64,000 nucleotides of DNA from Sthenelais limicola (GCA_942159475.1 OW804095.1:147168314-147232313); one strand, 5' to 3'. Shown: positions 45,901 through 54,802, counted from the stretch's first letter. Numbers and translations are program-made. The notes: generated from the sequence alone by a model not told the origin.

Positions 45901-47224
45901 ACACAATTATTTAGAGCCTCTATATTTTTAATAGACATTATATTGAGTAAGGAAATATTGTTAAACACAAGAGGATATTAGTAGTGTGCGAACAATATTT
46001 TATTTATGTTCCATAGTGACCGATACATTATTTGGAACAGAAATTATTAAATAGCAAAATAGTGTACGTTCGTTAACGTTAGAGAGACTATTGAATAATA
46101 CATATATCTAACCAATCCCGTACAAAATAAAGAATAAATATTAATTATTTACACAATGGCATATTTTCAGGCTACTCCTTCCACAGTGGAGCCGACTCAG
46201 ACATACAGTGAGGCCCATTCAGAGCAACACACTACAACCAAACAGGCCACCTCGACCCAGGCAAGATCGAATCGGCTGAAACTAAAAAAAAAAGGAAAGA
46301 TAGCAACAACACAAGCCATACAAGCAACAACAACAGGAACCAGGGGAGAACTTATGGCAACACCACTTTCGACAAGAACAGAGGACATTGCAAACTCCAA
46401 TTCCACCAGGTCTACCATGGCGTGGACCATTGGCTTTGACGAGGAGGGCCGACAAACCTCCCTTAATTCAGAGGACAGAACAGAAGTGGGACCAGAAGAA
46501 GAGGCTAATTTCTTCCTGGAACAAAGCTTCAACGAGGAACTCAACCTCATTATGTCCCAGGTAAATAAAACATTTAAGAACATGTTATCGTATTTAAAAC
46601 ATTATTACAAAAATACATATTTATCAAGACATTAATCAGTAATCAAATATTAACATAAAAAATAAACACACCTTATTATTGTATTAAGAATATCATTTAC
46701 ATTTGGCCTGTTAATATGGACCTCTCAAAATAAAGATATATAGTACCTTGGTGAACGTCAAAGACAGTATTTAATAATATATATGCAAGAAATCATGTAC
46801 AAAGAAGCACAAATATTATTTAGTCATATAATATTATATTTTACAGGTTACTGCTTCCCCTGACATCGATATACCGTTAACACAGAGGCATTCGCAACCT
46901 TCTCCTCCACCAGCAACGGAAGAAGAAATGGAGGCTGAGGAAAATCAACTATTTGAAGATCTAGCTAGGGTTCGGAGAATAAATCAAGAACATGCTAAAG
47001 TGGCTATGCAGCAACGAAAGCAACAACAACTAGCCATTGCGGCGACCAAAAAGGCTGAAGGCATCCCTGATGAAACCCAAAACGACAACAAGCAACAACA
47101 CAAGGAAGAAAAAGCAAGTGGAAGCATAGCCAACAGAAACAGAGGCAATGCTCGGGAGACCTTTGAGCAACTCTTTTCTGAAAACCATTTCAAAGACTGC
47201 AATATTAATGTTGTTTTCAAATAG
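42960..47224 (+). CDS. Crypton/DUF3504-type tyrosine recombinase, seven exons (862 residues)
   Basis: Predicted DNA strand-exchange protein. Exons: 42960-43238, 43360-43563, 43825-44035, 44318-45348, 45672-45767, 46171-46560, 46847-47224. All introns are GT-AG, and the joins keep one frame (one phase-1 junction after exon 3, all others phase 0). The ATG sits in ACAACAATGG, a good start context. Exon 1 encodes a small domain (W21, FKPRDGG, LRKHVPA) that could be Tudor/SH3-like. Exon 3 has a nuclear signal, PPKKRKKEK, near 187-195. The core-binding and catalytic domains span about 205-530 (IFKEWLEQRG, YSISSLLSIR). Candidate catalytic residues are R368 (GRRGRE), K402, H492 and R495 (HCIR), H518 (GHKS) and Y526 or Y527. 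The C-terminal exons are Thr/Gln-rich, then a charged coiled coil (about 765-815). This may be a Crypton element or a domesticated relative of ZMYM/KCTD1/QRICH1. The exon structure is my inference from sequence. Confidence 0.85.
44318..45348 (+). CDS. Exon 4: recombinase catalytic domain
   Basis: Longest exon, residues 232-575 of the joined protein. The frame is open back to 44299, but the AG acceptor at 44316-44317 joined to exon 3 restores the family-typical IFKEWLEQRG. It ends at CAG followed by GTAAAAAA. It holds every catalytic residue proposed for the protein. A Pro/Asn-rich tail (AAETHPNPEINQDMPVGQ) is echoed in exon 5. Confidence 0.88.
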
Positions 47225-47684
47225 ATTATTTATGTGACGGTTAATTCAAAATAGTTGAGATTATTTCTATTAAGGATGGAGGACAAACAGTTGTGTCGAT
47301 TTATGTCTAGGCCTACAAAAATAAAAAACCCACTTGGGTCTATGTTCAGTAATCCTATACTCGGCTTATTTATTAACCAGTATTTTATTCAGAACCCAGC
47401 ATCAATATTTAACCTGGTGGATGATTATGGAACTAAGGGCTAAAGGGGTCCACGCATTAATTTAATAAAAATTCAACGGAATTGAACGTTTCAGATGCTA
47501 ACAAGAAAGGCGGTGAACTCTTCGCTCGAAAAAAAAAAAAAATCGCTAGATCGTAAAGCCTATAAGCGCGGATCTTTAGTTCGCTTTTAATACACCAGCC
47601 GGCGCCAAAACACCAAAGTAAGCTACAGGAATGACAAAGCGTGTGGAGGCCAGTTGCCGCTAGGTGCCGACTACTGTCAGACAT
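47225..47684 (+). other. 3' flank of the recombinase gene with polyadenylation-like signals
   Basis: AATAAA occurs at 47320-47325 and 47464-47469 after the TAG stop. No further exon was recognised here. Confidence 0.45.
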
Positions 47685-47850
47685 GGGTTGCTATTTTCCT
47701 AAAAAAAATGGCTACACGAAACGGACACAGGCAACATGTCGCTTTCCCAGCAAGCCTTTAGCGATTAAATGATTATGTTTGACACGTTGGAAAGCATCAC
47801 ATTCTCGTATTTAGTTTAATTTACATCGGTGAAACGAATATCCGACATTT
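47685..47850. repeat. Diverged copy of the gene's upstream module
   Basis: GGGTTGCTATTTT, AACGGACACAGGCAACATG, CAGCAAGCCTTTAGCG and GCATCACATTCTCGTATTTAG match in order 42655-42790 upstream of the gene (roughly three quarters identical by eye). Together they flank the recombinase gene as direct repeats. Confidence 0.6.
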
Positions 47851-48987
47851 AGACGTCAGTATCACTTCAGTAGGTCGGTTAAATCAGCCGTTTTATCCTT
47901 TCCGTCAACAAATTAACCTTCCATTTTTACAGCACGACCTTGAACTTTGAACTTCAAACTGTCATGGCCGACTGTGGCGAACATGACGATGTTTTGCAGG
48001 AATCGATAAATGGATTATTCTCTTCTTCGTTGCTCAACACCTTTTAGCAAGTGGACTATTCCCCTACAAGGATATTTGGAACATTATGGGTGATTTTGCA
48101 GCTAGTGGTAGTGATATTTAGGCAGTTGTACAAAGCGTGGCCTGTTTCGACTGGTTGACACTGGGAGGCAGCCATTGTAAACATGACTTGCACGATGTCT
48201 ACTGTCGACACGTTATGGCGAACCCTATGCCCTAAAAACTTTAAAATGGCTAATATTTCCATCGGAAACAGTGGAGGAATGACTTTAATGTGACCAGGAC
48301 TTTATACACGTTCCAAAATGAACGCGGAATCAACGACAAACAACTAGTTGATGAGGTAAGTGATTGAGATTTGAGCGGAAACGCCGACTGGGGTTTATTT
48401 TAACTACATCCGCAAAATAAATCTACATCCGCAAAATAAACCCCTGAATCCGAACAATAATTTACTTCATCCGTTTTCCGGTTTGACCACTTCCTGTCCA
48501 AACAGTAATTTATAAGTATCCAGAACCCCAGCAGAATCCAAAGATCTGCTATTAATAGGACAATAAACTTCTGAAATCAGGTCTTCCACCTTAGCCCTGA
48601 AATAATAATAACAACAATGTTACATATTACAATTAATAGACCTGAGTTTGAATCGACTCAACATTTTGTTCCAATTCGACTGTTGCCAATGAAATAATTT
48701 GACCTAGTTTGTGCATATGTTTTGCTGGAGTCCATATATTGTTACCTCTAATAATGTCAATTTCTTTTTAGATACATTTTATTGAGTTAATTTTTACATT
48801 ACAAATAATATTTTCATTATATATTTTCTAAGTTCACTTATAGCAGTAGTGTAAGTGTAAGTTTGTATTTTCAACTGTCCCGTGTTGAACTTATTATTTT
48901 TTGCATCGTCGTTTGTCCTTTGGGTAATGTTTTGTCCGCTTTGGACTATATAATGTCTCATCGCCATAGATATTTCCACTCACATAC
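47851..48987. other. Intergenic; possible exon relic with strong splice donor near 48357
   Basis: TTGATGAGGTAAGTGATT at about 48348-48365 is a good donor site. The frame ending there can be read as WRNDFNVTRTLYTFQNERG but meets a stop about 35 codons upstream. AAATAAATCTACATCCGCAA direct repeats lie at 48398-48445. No full gene. Confidence 0.35.
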
Positions 48988-49177
48988 GGGTGAGATCTTC
49001 AGAAAATGTACGATTCGCCTTCACCAATCCTCTCAAATAACCCTCATTTAAGACACAAATGAGCTTCAAAATGCAGTTTAACATAACAGAACTGATACCT
49101 TCAATCAATGCGATCCCAAATATACTCAGATATACCTAGTATTCTTCATTTTTCAGCCACATTTAACAGAATTTACT

Positions 49178-49191
49178 AAATGTGTAGAGCT
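49178..49191. repeat. Left 14-bp target site duplication of the PLE
   Basis: AAATGTGTAGAGCT, identical to 54789-54802. In uninterrupted A copies this sequence occurs once, so duplication by the PLE insertion is clear. Confidence 0.92.
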
Positions 49192-49869
49192 ATAGTAGGT
49201 AGACGTGGCAGTATTCACCTAAACCCGTACGACCGTTGAATGCCAGTGGGTGGGATCTGTGCCTTTTTTATAGGTGTCCAGATTCCCGCCAAAAATGAAA
49301 ATCCTTTGTTTTAGTGCTGGATCTAGGTCCTGGTCACTGTGCTATTTCCGTCCTGCCTGTCATGTGAGTCTGTTGCTCTCCTCTGTTTGGGGTTAGGCTA
49401 GACTTGCATAGGGCTCTCCCTTTTTGGGTAGAGGCTTATGTATGGGGTTGGGGGTAATTGAAGGGGTTTAATAATGTTAGGGGGGGGGAGATATTTAGGG
49501 GGGCAGGGGGGGTACAAGATTTTGATCTTGTATGAAGGTGAGAGGGAATGTAATATTCTTTCTCTGGAAATAGTGTTATTTTTTAGTTCAAACGGTTTCG
49601 GCTATGGGCCTCATCAGGTACTTTATTTAGGTGTGTGCTCTCTCCCCTTTTCTTTTCCCTGTTTTTTTAGGGGGGTAGGGGCGGTCAGTAGTTTTTTATT
49701 TCTACTTTGTGGTTTACATGTGTCATGTATATAGGATTTTTCTGTTAGCCTTTTTACCTTAGTATAGGGCTAGGCATCCAAAAAAGAGTACAGGTCTTAG
49801 TGAGAGTCAGTCCCCTTGGTATATTTTATATTTAAAAATCCTTTACCCAGTTTGGGAAAAAAAATTTTT
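49192..49869 (-). repeat. Downstream (3') pseudo-LTR of the PLE
   Basis: About 678 bp, starting ATAGTAGGTAGACGTGGCAG and ending CCCAGTTTGGGAAAAAAAAT on the + strand; nearly identical to 54091-54759. The open frame 49474-49734 within it is duplicated in the other repeat and is not a gene. Confidence 0.92.
49595..49617 (-). ncRNA. Hammerhead-ribozyme-like core, downstream pseudo-LTR
   Basis: On the minus strand: CTGATGA, then GGC-CCATA-GCC (stem II and loop), then GAAAC. This is the exact conserved core of hammerhead ribozymes, which are known from PLE pseudo-LTRs. Stem III with its cleavage site and stem I could not be closed convincingly by eye, so activity is uncertain. Confidence 0.6.
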
Positions 49870-49902
49870 GACGTGGCTTTAGTTTTAGAGGGGTGTACTG
49901 GC

Positions 49903-52413
49903 TCATTTGAATTCTGAATCTTTTACATTCATTCCGTGTGGTTGGTACGTTTGTAGTCTGTGGATCCAGTTGTGTTCTATTAGGGTTCTGAGTTCCTTTG
50001 CCCTTTTGCTTTCTGGATGTTTGTATACAAAATCTATTATTTGTATCTGGAAGTCTTCTAGACCTGAGTGGTCATGTTGGTTGAAGTGCTTCGCTACCAC
50101 TGATTTTGCTCTATTGTGTTTTATATCCGCCATATGTTCGCTCGCTCTTTTCCATAGGGTTCGTTTCGTTTGTCCTATGTATAGCTCTTCGCATTTTTTG
50201 CATGATATGCAGTATATCAGATTTGAGCTGCCGCAGTTCACGTTTGATTTTACGTCCGTTTTTCGTCGCTTCGTATTTTTTACTGGGGTGGTTTTGTTTA
50301 TTTTGGGGCATACTTTGCATTTTTTGTGTTCACATTTATTTCTTGTTTTTTCTTCTTTTCTTTTTTCTGTGCTTTTTTCTGGATTGTAGTCTAGTTTTGC
50401 CCTTATTAGGTGTTCTCGTAGGTTTTTCGGTCTCTTGTAGCCGCATACGAGTTTCTTTTCTTGCAGGCTTTGTGTCTGTTTTGATTTTCCCAGGATTGGC
50501 CAGTACTTTTTTAGTATGGTCTGGGTTTTGTCGTATGTTGGTCTGAAGGTACTTATATGGAAGATGTTATTTTTTACTTCTTCCTTTTTCTGTTCTTTCC
50601 CTTCTTCTCTATCTTTCATGGCTTTTTTTAGAGCCGTTTGTATGAGGTTGTCCGGGTATCCTCTTCGTTTGAAGTGTGTTTCTTTTTCTTTGCTGTTTTC
50701 GACAAAGTCCTCGTTTTTTGTGCATATTTTGTTTATGCGTGTGAATTGGCTATACGGTAGGCTCTTCTTGCATTGTGGAGGGTGTGCCGAGGTATAGTGT
50801 AGGTAGTTGTTTTTGTCGGTTGGTTTTGTGTACAGTGTGGTGTACAAATTCCCATCTATGTCTTTTTTGACTTTTGTGTCTAAGAAATTTACCTCCTCCA
50901 TTGAGTATTCTGAGGTGAATTTGATTGAGTGGTGGAACTCGTTTATTTTCTTGATGAATTCCGTTAGTTCACTTTCTCCGTGTGTCCAGACAAAGAATAT
51001 GTCATCTAGGTATCTTTTCCAGACGGTGGGTTTTAGTGGTGCTTCTTTTAGCATTTTTTCCTCTAGGTTCCTCATAAAGAGGTTTGCGTAGGATGGTGCT
51101 AGGGCTGTTCCCATGGCTGTACCTCCTACTTGTAGGTAGTCTTCTCCGTTGTATTGAAAGTTGTTCAGTTTGAGGACCTTTCTTAGAAGGTCACAGATTG
51201 TACTATTACTTGGTTTTATGGTAGTCTTTCTCTTTTGTTCTAGCATTTCCTCTATTATTTTGATACCTTCTTCGTTTGGTATGTTTGTGTATAGGGCACT
51301 TACGTCAAGTGTGCCTAGGATATCCGTTTCCTTTACTTTCTCTGTATTTTGGATAATATTTATAAAGTCTCCCATATCTTTTATGTAGGAGTTTCCGTCT
51401 TTCACCATTGGTTTTAGGAAAATGTCTACATAGTTTGATATCTTTTCGGTGGGTCCGTTGTTTGCTGACACGATTGGTCGGCCTGGTGGGGGTATTTTTC
51501 CCTTGTGGATTTTTGGGAGGAAATAGATCTGAGGGGTTTTGCATGACTTGGTTTTGAGTATGCTTGAAACTTCCTTTGTCAGTTCTTCCTCTTCTACCAT
51601 TTTTTCTATATATTTATTGATATCTCGGTTATATTGTTCTGTTGGGTTTGATTCCAGTTTTTTGTAGTACTTTATTTCTGAAAGGTCGTTTTTGCATTGG
51701 TTTACGTACTTTCCGGTGTCTTGTACTACTATGGCTCCCCCTTTATCTGCTTTTTGGATGTACAGTTCCTTGTCTTTTGATAGGTTTTTTAGGGCCTGTT
51801 TTTCCCCTTTAGTGAGGTTGTGTCTTTTGACCGTTTTAATTTTTGTCTTTGCTATTTCTGAGTCTACGGTTTCTATGAAAAATTCTAGGTTTGGGGGGCC
51901 CAAAGGAGCCGTTTTGGTACTTTTTTCTTTGAATTTATTTTTGAATTTTGTGAGTTCAGGGTCCAGGTCTTTTTTCTCTTTTTTCTCATCTTTGTTTTGG
52001 ATTTTATTTTGGTCCAATTTTTCGAAGAGACAGTGGAATCGCATTTTTCTATATAGGTCTTCAGTTTCCCTAATTACTTGTGAGATATCGGTATTATTTG
52101 TAGTTGGGCAGAATTTCAAACCTTTTGAGAGTAGGTTTGTTTCGTCTTTAGTGAGGGGTCTGCTAGAGAGATTTACTATATCGCCTTTTTGTAGGACTTT
52201 CGATTTGGATGTGGGATCGTTTTTTGAAATATCGCCTTTTTGTAGGACTTTCGATTTGGGTGTAGGGTCATTTTTTGAAATAACATTGGAAATCAGGTAG
52301 TTTGAATTTCTTTTATTTTTTCTTTTGTCATTCATCATTATTTCATGCTGCAAGTCAATATGATTTTTACTACTAGATTCCATATATACTTCATTGTCAT
52401 TTTCATTGTTCAT
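49903..52413 (-). CDS. PLE ORF2: reverse transcriptase with GIY-YIG endonuclease
   Basis: 836 residues; copies and integrates the element. The RT spans about 218-560: KADKGGAIVV (221-230), YFLPKIHK (297-304), GRPIVSA, LDVSALYTNIP (369-379), GTAMGTALAPSYANLFM (431-447), the catalytic RYLDD at 467-471 and VNFLDTKV (508-515). A Cys cluster (CEHKKCKVC, 694-702; CGSS; CISCKKC, 735-741) precedes a GIY-YIG nuclease from about 732 to 830 (LIYCISC, LYIGQTKRTLWKRASEH), the layout of endonuclease-bearing Penelope elements. A 17-residue tandem repeat (SKNDPTPKSKVLQKGDI and its copy) lies at about 46-80. The ATG at 52413 follows the ORF1 stop by 32 bp. The same frame remains open upstream to about 52615, overlapping ORF1 in the -1 frame. 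No stop or frameshift. Confidence 0.95.
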   Translation of the reverse strand: MNNENDNEVYMESSSKNHIDLQHEIMMNDKRKNKRNSNYLISNVISKNDPTPKSKVLQKGDISKNDPTSKSKVLQKGDIVNLSSRPLTKDETNLLSKGLKFCPTTNNTDISQVIRETEDLYRKMRFHCLFEKLDQNKIQNKDEKKEKKDLDPELTKFKNKFKEKSTKTAPLGPPNLEFFIETVDSEIAKTKIKTVKRHNLTKGEKQALKNLSKDKELYIQKADKGGAIVVQDTGKYVNQCKNDLSEIKYYKKLESNPTEQYNRDINKYIEKMVEEEELTKEVSSILKTKSCKTPQIYFLPKIHKGKIPPPGRPIVSANNGPTEKISNYVDIFLKPMVKDGNSYIKDMGDFINIIQNTEKVKETDILGTLDVSALYTNIPNEEGIKIIEEMLEQKRKTTIKPSNSTICDLLRKVLKLNNFQYNGEDYLQVGGTAMGTALAPSYANLFMRNLEEKMLKEAPLKPTVWKRYLDDIFFVWTHGESELTEFIKKINEFHHSIKFTSEYSMEEVNFLDTKVKKDIDGNLYTTLYTKPTDKNNYLHYTSAHPPQCKKSLPYSQFTRINKICTKNEDFVENSKEKETHFKRRGYPDNLIQTALKKAMKDREEGKEQKKEEVKNNIFHISTFRPTYDKTQTILKKYWPILGKSKQTQSLQEKKLVCGYKRPKNLREHLIRAKLDYNPEKSTEKRKEEKTRNKCEHKKCKVCPKINKTTPVKNTKRRKTDVKSNVNCGSSNLIYCISCKKCEELYIGQTKRTLWKRASEHMADIKHNRAKSVVAKHFNQHDHSGLEDFQIQIIDFVYKHPESKRAKELRTLIEHNWIHRLQTYQPHGMNVKDSEFK

Positions 52414-52445
52414 TTCGGTATCGGTTTCCGGGTTCTGTTGGTTTA

Positions 52446-53876
52446 CTAATATCGTGGGGACGCGTTCCTTGGATAGGGGTGATAGTGGCCCCTGTCTCCA
52501 CGGCCTGATCCCCTCTGGGATCCTCTCTGTGAGCCTCTGGGGGGTCCTCCATAGTTGCCTCTCCCTCTCCCGTATCTCTGGGCTCCGCGTCCCCGTTGGG
52601 GAAAATCCTGTCTTTTAGGAGTGACAGTGGAGAGCGGGTCGATTACGTCAGATTTTGTTGGTGGTTTTGCCATAAGGGCCGCTCTTCTCTCATTCAGGGA
52701 TTTGTTTTCTGCATGAGTAAACTTTTCGGCTGAAATCTTCCATCCGATTTCTGCCGCCGCAATTGTGTTGTCAGAACGGCAGACTCCCTGCTGTCTTTCG
52801 GTAACCAGAGTGGCCGTGGCTTTCAGTGCCACGGACATGCTTGAGTTGTCGCTCGCTTGTTGATGGAGGTGCTTTGCAGCCAGTAGCATCTCTTCTTTTG
52901 CGTGTTCTATTCTCATAGTATGGAGTTCTGTTTGGAACTCCGTAATCTTCAAGAGGTAACCTGGCGTCTTATCCAGGCAAAGGGCCCAGGGTTCTAGGAC
53001 TCCGTATTCACTAGCCTTCTCCAGGTAGCTGGCCCGTAGCTCTTGTTTAATGGCCTCTGTATTGGCATTCCGTGCCGTGGCCCAAGTCGTTTTGGCTTCC
53101 ATAGGAAGTACACAGTTTTCATCAGTATTCTGCAAAGATAAATCAGTGTTTAGTATAATTGCATCTAGATTTTTATTTATTATTTCTCTTAGCCTTTTTT
53201 CATCTCTTTCAGCCTGGGATTCTATGGGGTTATTTTCCGCATTTTCTAGGTATCTGAGATTTTCTAAGGTTTTGTCTAAGGTGATGGGTTCCAAAGTTTT
53301 GGTGGCGCCATCGTGTGACTCGGTTAGGTCTACCCGTTCTTCCTCAGCCAAGATGTGTCTGCCGGTGGCGCCATCTATCTTGGTGGGCGGGGAGTCGGTT
53401 TGTTTTCGTTTTTTGTTCGGCGTGGACGTGAAATAGTTTATATCTGCTTCTTCTCGGTATGAGCAGTTAAATGATGGATATATTTGTGATATATGTTCAA
53501 CTGAGTGTGTGACACTTTCGTTACTTTCTACGATTCCGGTATTTTTCTTAGTTAGCGGCGGGTCTACCCGATGTTCCGCTGATCGGAGGCGTTTTTTGCC
53601 TTTTTTCCGATCTGTGTTATCGCTTCCGGCATGTTCGAGGTGGGCTGGTTTTCGTATTAACCAGTCGATTACGTGAGGAGTATGGCGTTTAGAAGAAGGA
53701 ATATTAGTAATGCTTACTTTCCCTTGCTTCGGGTTATCTTCCGTGGTCCAGTTGAAACTGGGTTTCGGAGGAGGAGCCTTGTGCTTGTCATTCTGGACTC
53801 CCGAGGAGCTAGCGCCGATGTTTACTCCGTCCATGGAGATGTGTGACAAGGGCTCAGTCGTCTTGTTCTCAGTCAT
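52446..53876 (-). CDS. PLE ORF1: RG-rich putative RNA-binding protein
   Basis: 476 residues, no family recognised. The N-terminal half is Lys/Ser/Thr-rich with nuclear-signal-like KKGKKRLR (91-98) and NKKRKQ (154-159). Residues about 200-400 are probably helical and charged (ENLRYLENAENN, EAIKQELRASYLEKASE, ERQQGV). Residues 427-466 form an RG/RGG box (QRGRGAQRYGRGRGN, RGSQRGSQRGSGRGDRG), typical of RNA-binding or chaperone tails. Placed upstream of ORF2 within the same element, it could act like a gag/ORF1 nucleoprotein; this is inference. Most described PLEs have a single ORF, which makes this one notable. Confidence 0.8.
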   Translation of the reverse strand: MTENKTTEPLSHISMDGVNIGASSSGVQNDKHKAPPPKPSFNWTTEDNPKQGKVSITNIPSSKRHTPHVIDWLIRKPAHLEHAGSDNTDRKKGKKRLRSAEHRVDPPLTKKNTGIVESNESVTHSVEHISQIYPSFNCSYREEADINYFTSTPNKKRKQTDSPPTKIDGATGRHILAEEERVDLTESHDGATKTLEPITLDKTLENLRYLENAENNPIESQAERDEKRLREIINKNLDAIILNTDLSLQNTDENCVLPMEAKTTWATARNANTEAIKQELRASYLEKASEYGVLEPWALCLDKTPGYLLKITEFQTELHTMRIEHAKEEMLLAAKHLHQQASDNSSMSVALKATATLVTERQQGVCRSDNTIAAAEIGWKISAEKFTHAENKSLNERRAALMAKPPTKSDVIDPLSTVTPKRQDFPQRGRGAQRYGRGRGNYGGPPRGSQRGSQRGSGRGDRGHYHPYPRNASPRY

Positions 53877-54090
53877 TCTTGAGGTGAGTGTTTATCGATC
53901 TTTCCTGTCTGAAAAGATAAAACAGTGGTTTTGTGTATAGTATATGTTTTAGTAATAGAAATACATCTCGGTTCCTTGGAATCTACGAGAGTATAAAGCT
54001 AGAAAAGTCTCTAGGTGAGATCAATTTGCTAAGCTTTTAAGACAGTAGTCTTATTGAAGTACTTGATCCGAATTCAAAATGGAGTAGGTT
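53877..54090 (-). other. PLE leader between upstream repeat and ORF1
   Basis: About 214 bp noncoding. No clear intron or promoter motif could be assigned. Confidence 0.5.
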
Positions 54091-54759
54091 ATAGTAGGTA
54101 GACGTGGCAGTATTCACCTAAACCCGTACGACCGTTGAATGCCAGTGGGTGGGATCTGTGCCTTTTTTATAGGTGTCCAGATTCCCGCCAAAAATGAAAA
54201 TCCTTTGTTTTAGTGCTGGATCTAGGTCCTGGTCACTGTGCTATTTCCGTCCTGCCTGTCATGTGAGTCTGTTGCTCTCCTCTGTTTGGGGTTAGGCTAG
54301 ACTTGCATAGGGCTCTCCCTTTTTGGGTAGAGGCTTATGTATGGGGTTGGGGGTAATTGAAGGGGTTTAATAATGTTAGGGGGGGGGAGATATTTAGGGG
54401 GGCAGGGGGGGTACAAGATTTTGATCTTGTATGAAGGTGAGAGGGAATGTAATATTCTTTCTCTGGAAATAGTGTTATTTTTTAGTTCAAACGGTTTCGG
54501 CTATGGGCCTCATCAGGTACTTTATTTAGGTGTGTGCTCTCTCCCCTTTTCTTTTCCCTGTTTTTTTAGGGGGTCAGTAGTTTTTTATTTCTACTTTGTG
54601 GTTTACATGTGTCATGTATATAGGATTTTTCTGTTAGCCTTTTTACCTTAGTATAGGGCTAGGCATCCAAAAAAGAGTACAGGTCTTAGTGAGAGTCAGT
54701 CCCCTTGGTATATTTTATATTTAAAAATCCTTTACCCAGTTTGGGAAAAAAAAATTTTT
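54091..54759 (-). repeat. Upstream (5') pseudo-LTR of the PLE
   Basis: Direct repeat of 49192-49869 about 10 bp shorter. In PLEs the upstream repeat contains the promoter; here that is inference. Confidence 0.92.
54494..54516 (-). ncRNA. Hammerhead-ribozyme-like core, upstream pseudo-LTR
   Basis: Same CTGATGA / GGC-loop-GCC / GAAAC arrangement as in the downstream repeat, unchanged. Confidence 0.6.
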
Positions 54760-54788
54760 CCCAAACTGGGTAAAGGATTTTTAAATAT
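54717..54788. repeat. Terminal hairpin at the PLE 5' end
   Basis: ATATTTAAAAATCCTTTACC CAGTTTGGGAAAAA is followed directly by its reverse complement ending GGTAAAGGATTTTTAAATAT, a perfect inverted repeat with arms of about 35 bp. The second arm is absent from the other repeat, so it was added at the 5' end on insertion, as seen in other PLE copies. Confidence 0.9.
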
Positions 54789-54802
54789 AAATGTGTAGAG
54801 CT
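54789..54802. repeat. Right 14-bp target site duplication of the PLE
   Basis: AAATGTGTAGAGCT, partner of 49178-49191. Confidence 0.92.

Larger units (their letters stand above)
49192..54788 (-). mobile_element. Complete Penelope-like element, 5.6 kb
   Basis: Bounded by the 14-bp duplications. On the minus strand the order is: hairpin tail, upstream pseudo-LTR (54759-54091), leader, ORF1 (53876-52446), ORF2 (52413-49903), downstream pseudo-LTR (49869-49192). The two repeats differ mainly by an extra run near 49673 (GGGGTAGGGGC) absent near 54570. Both ORFs are uninterrupted, so the copy is recent and may be competent. Confidence 0.93.

Noticed and set aside
50106..52300. Plus-strand frames of 94-202 codons inside the PLE
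   Set aside because: Antisense shadows of ORF2, which has clear RT and nuclease motifs on the minus strand.
49474..54651. Matching 86- and 92-codon frames in the two PLE repeats as genes
   Set aside because: They are the same pseudo-LTR sequence on the antisense strand and are explained by the repeat duplication.
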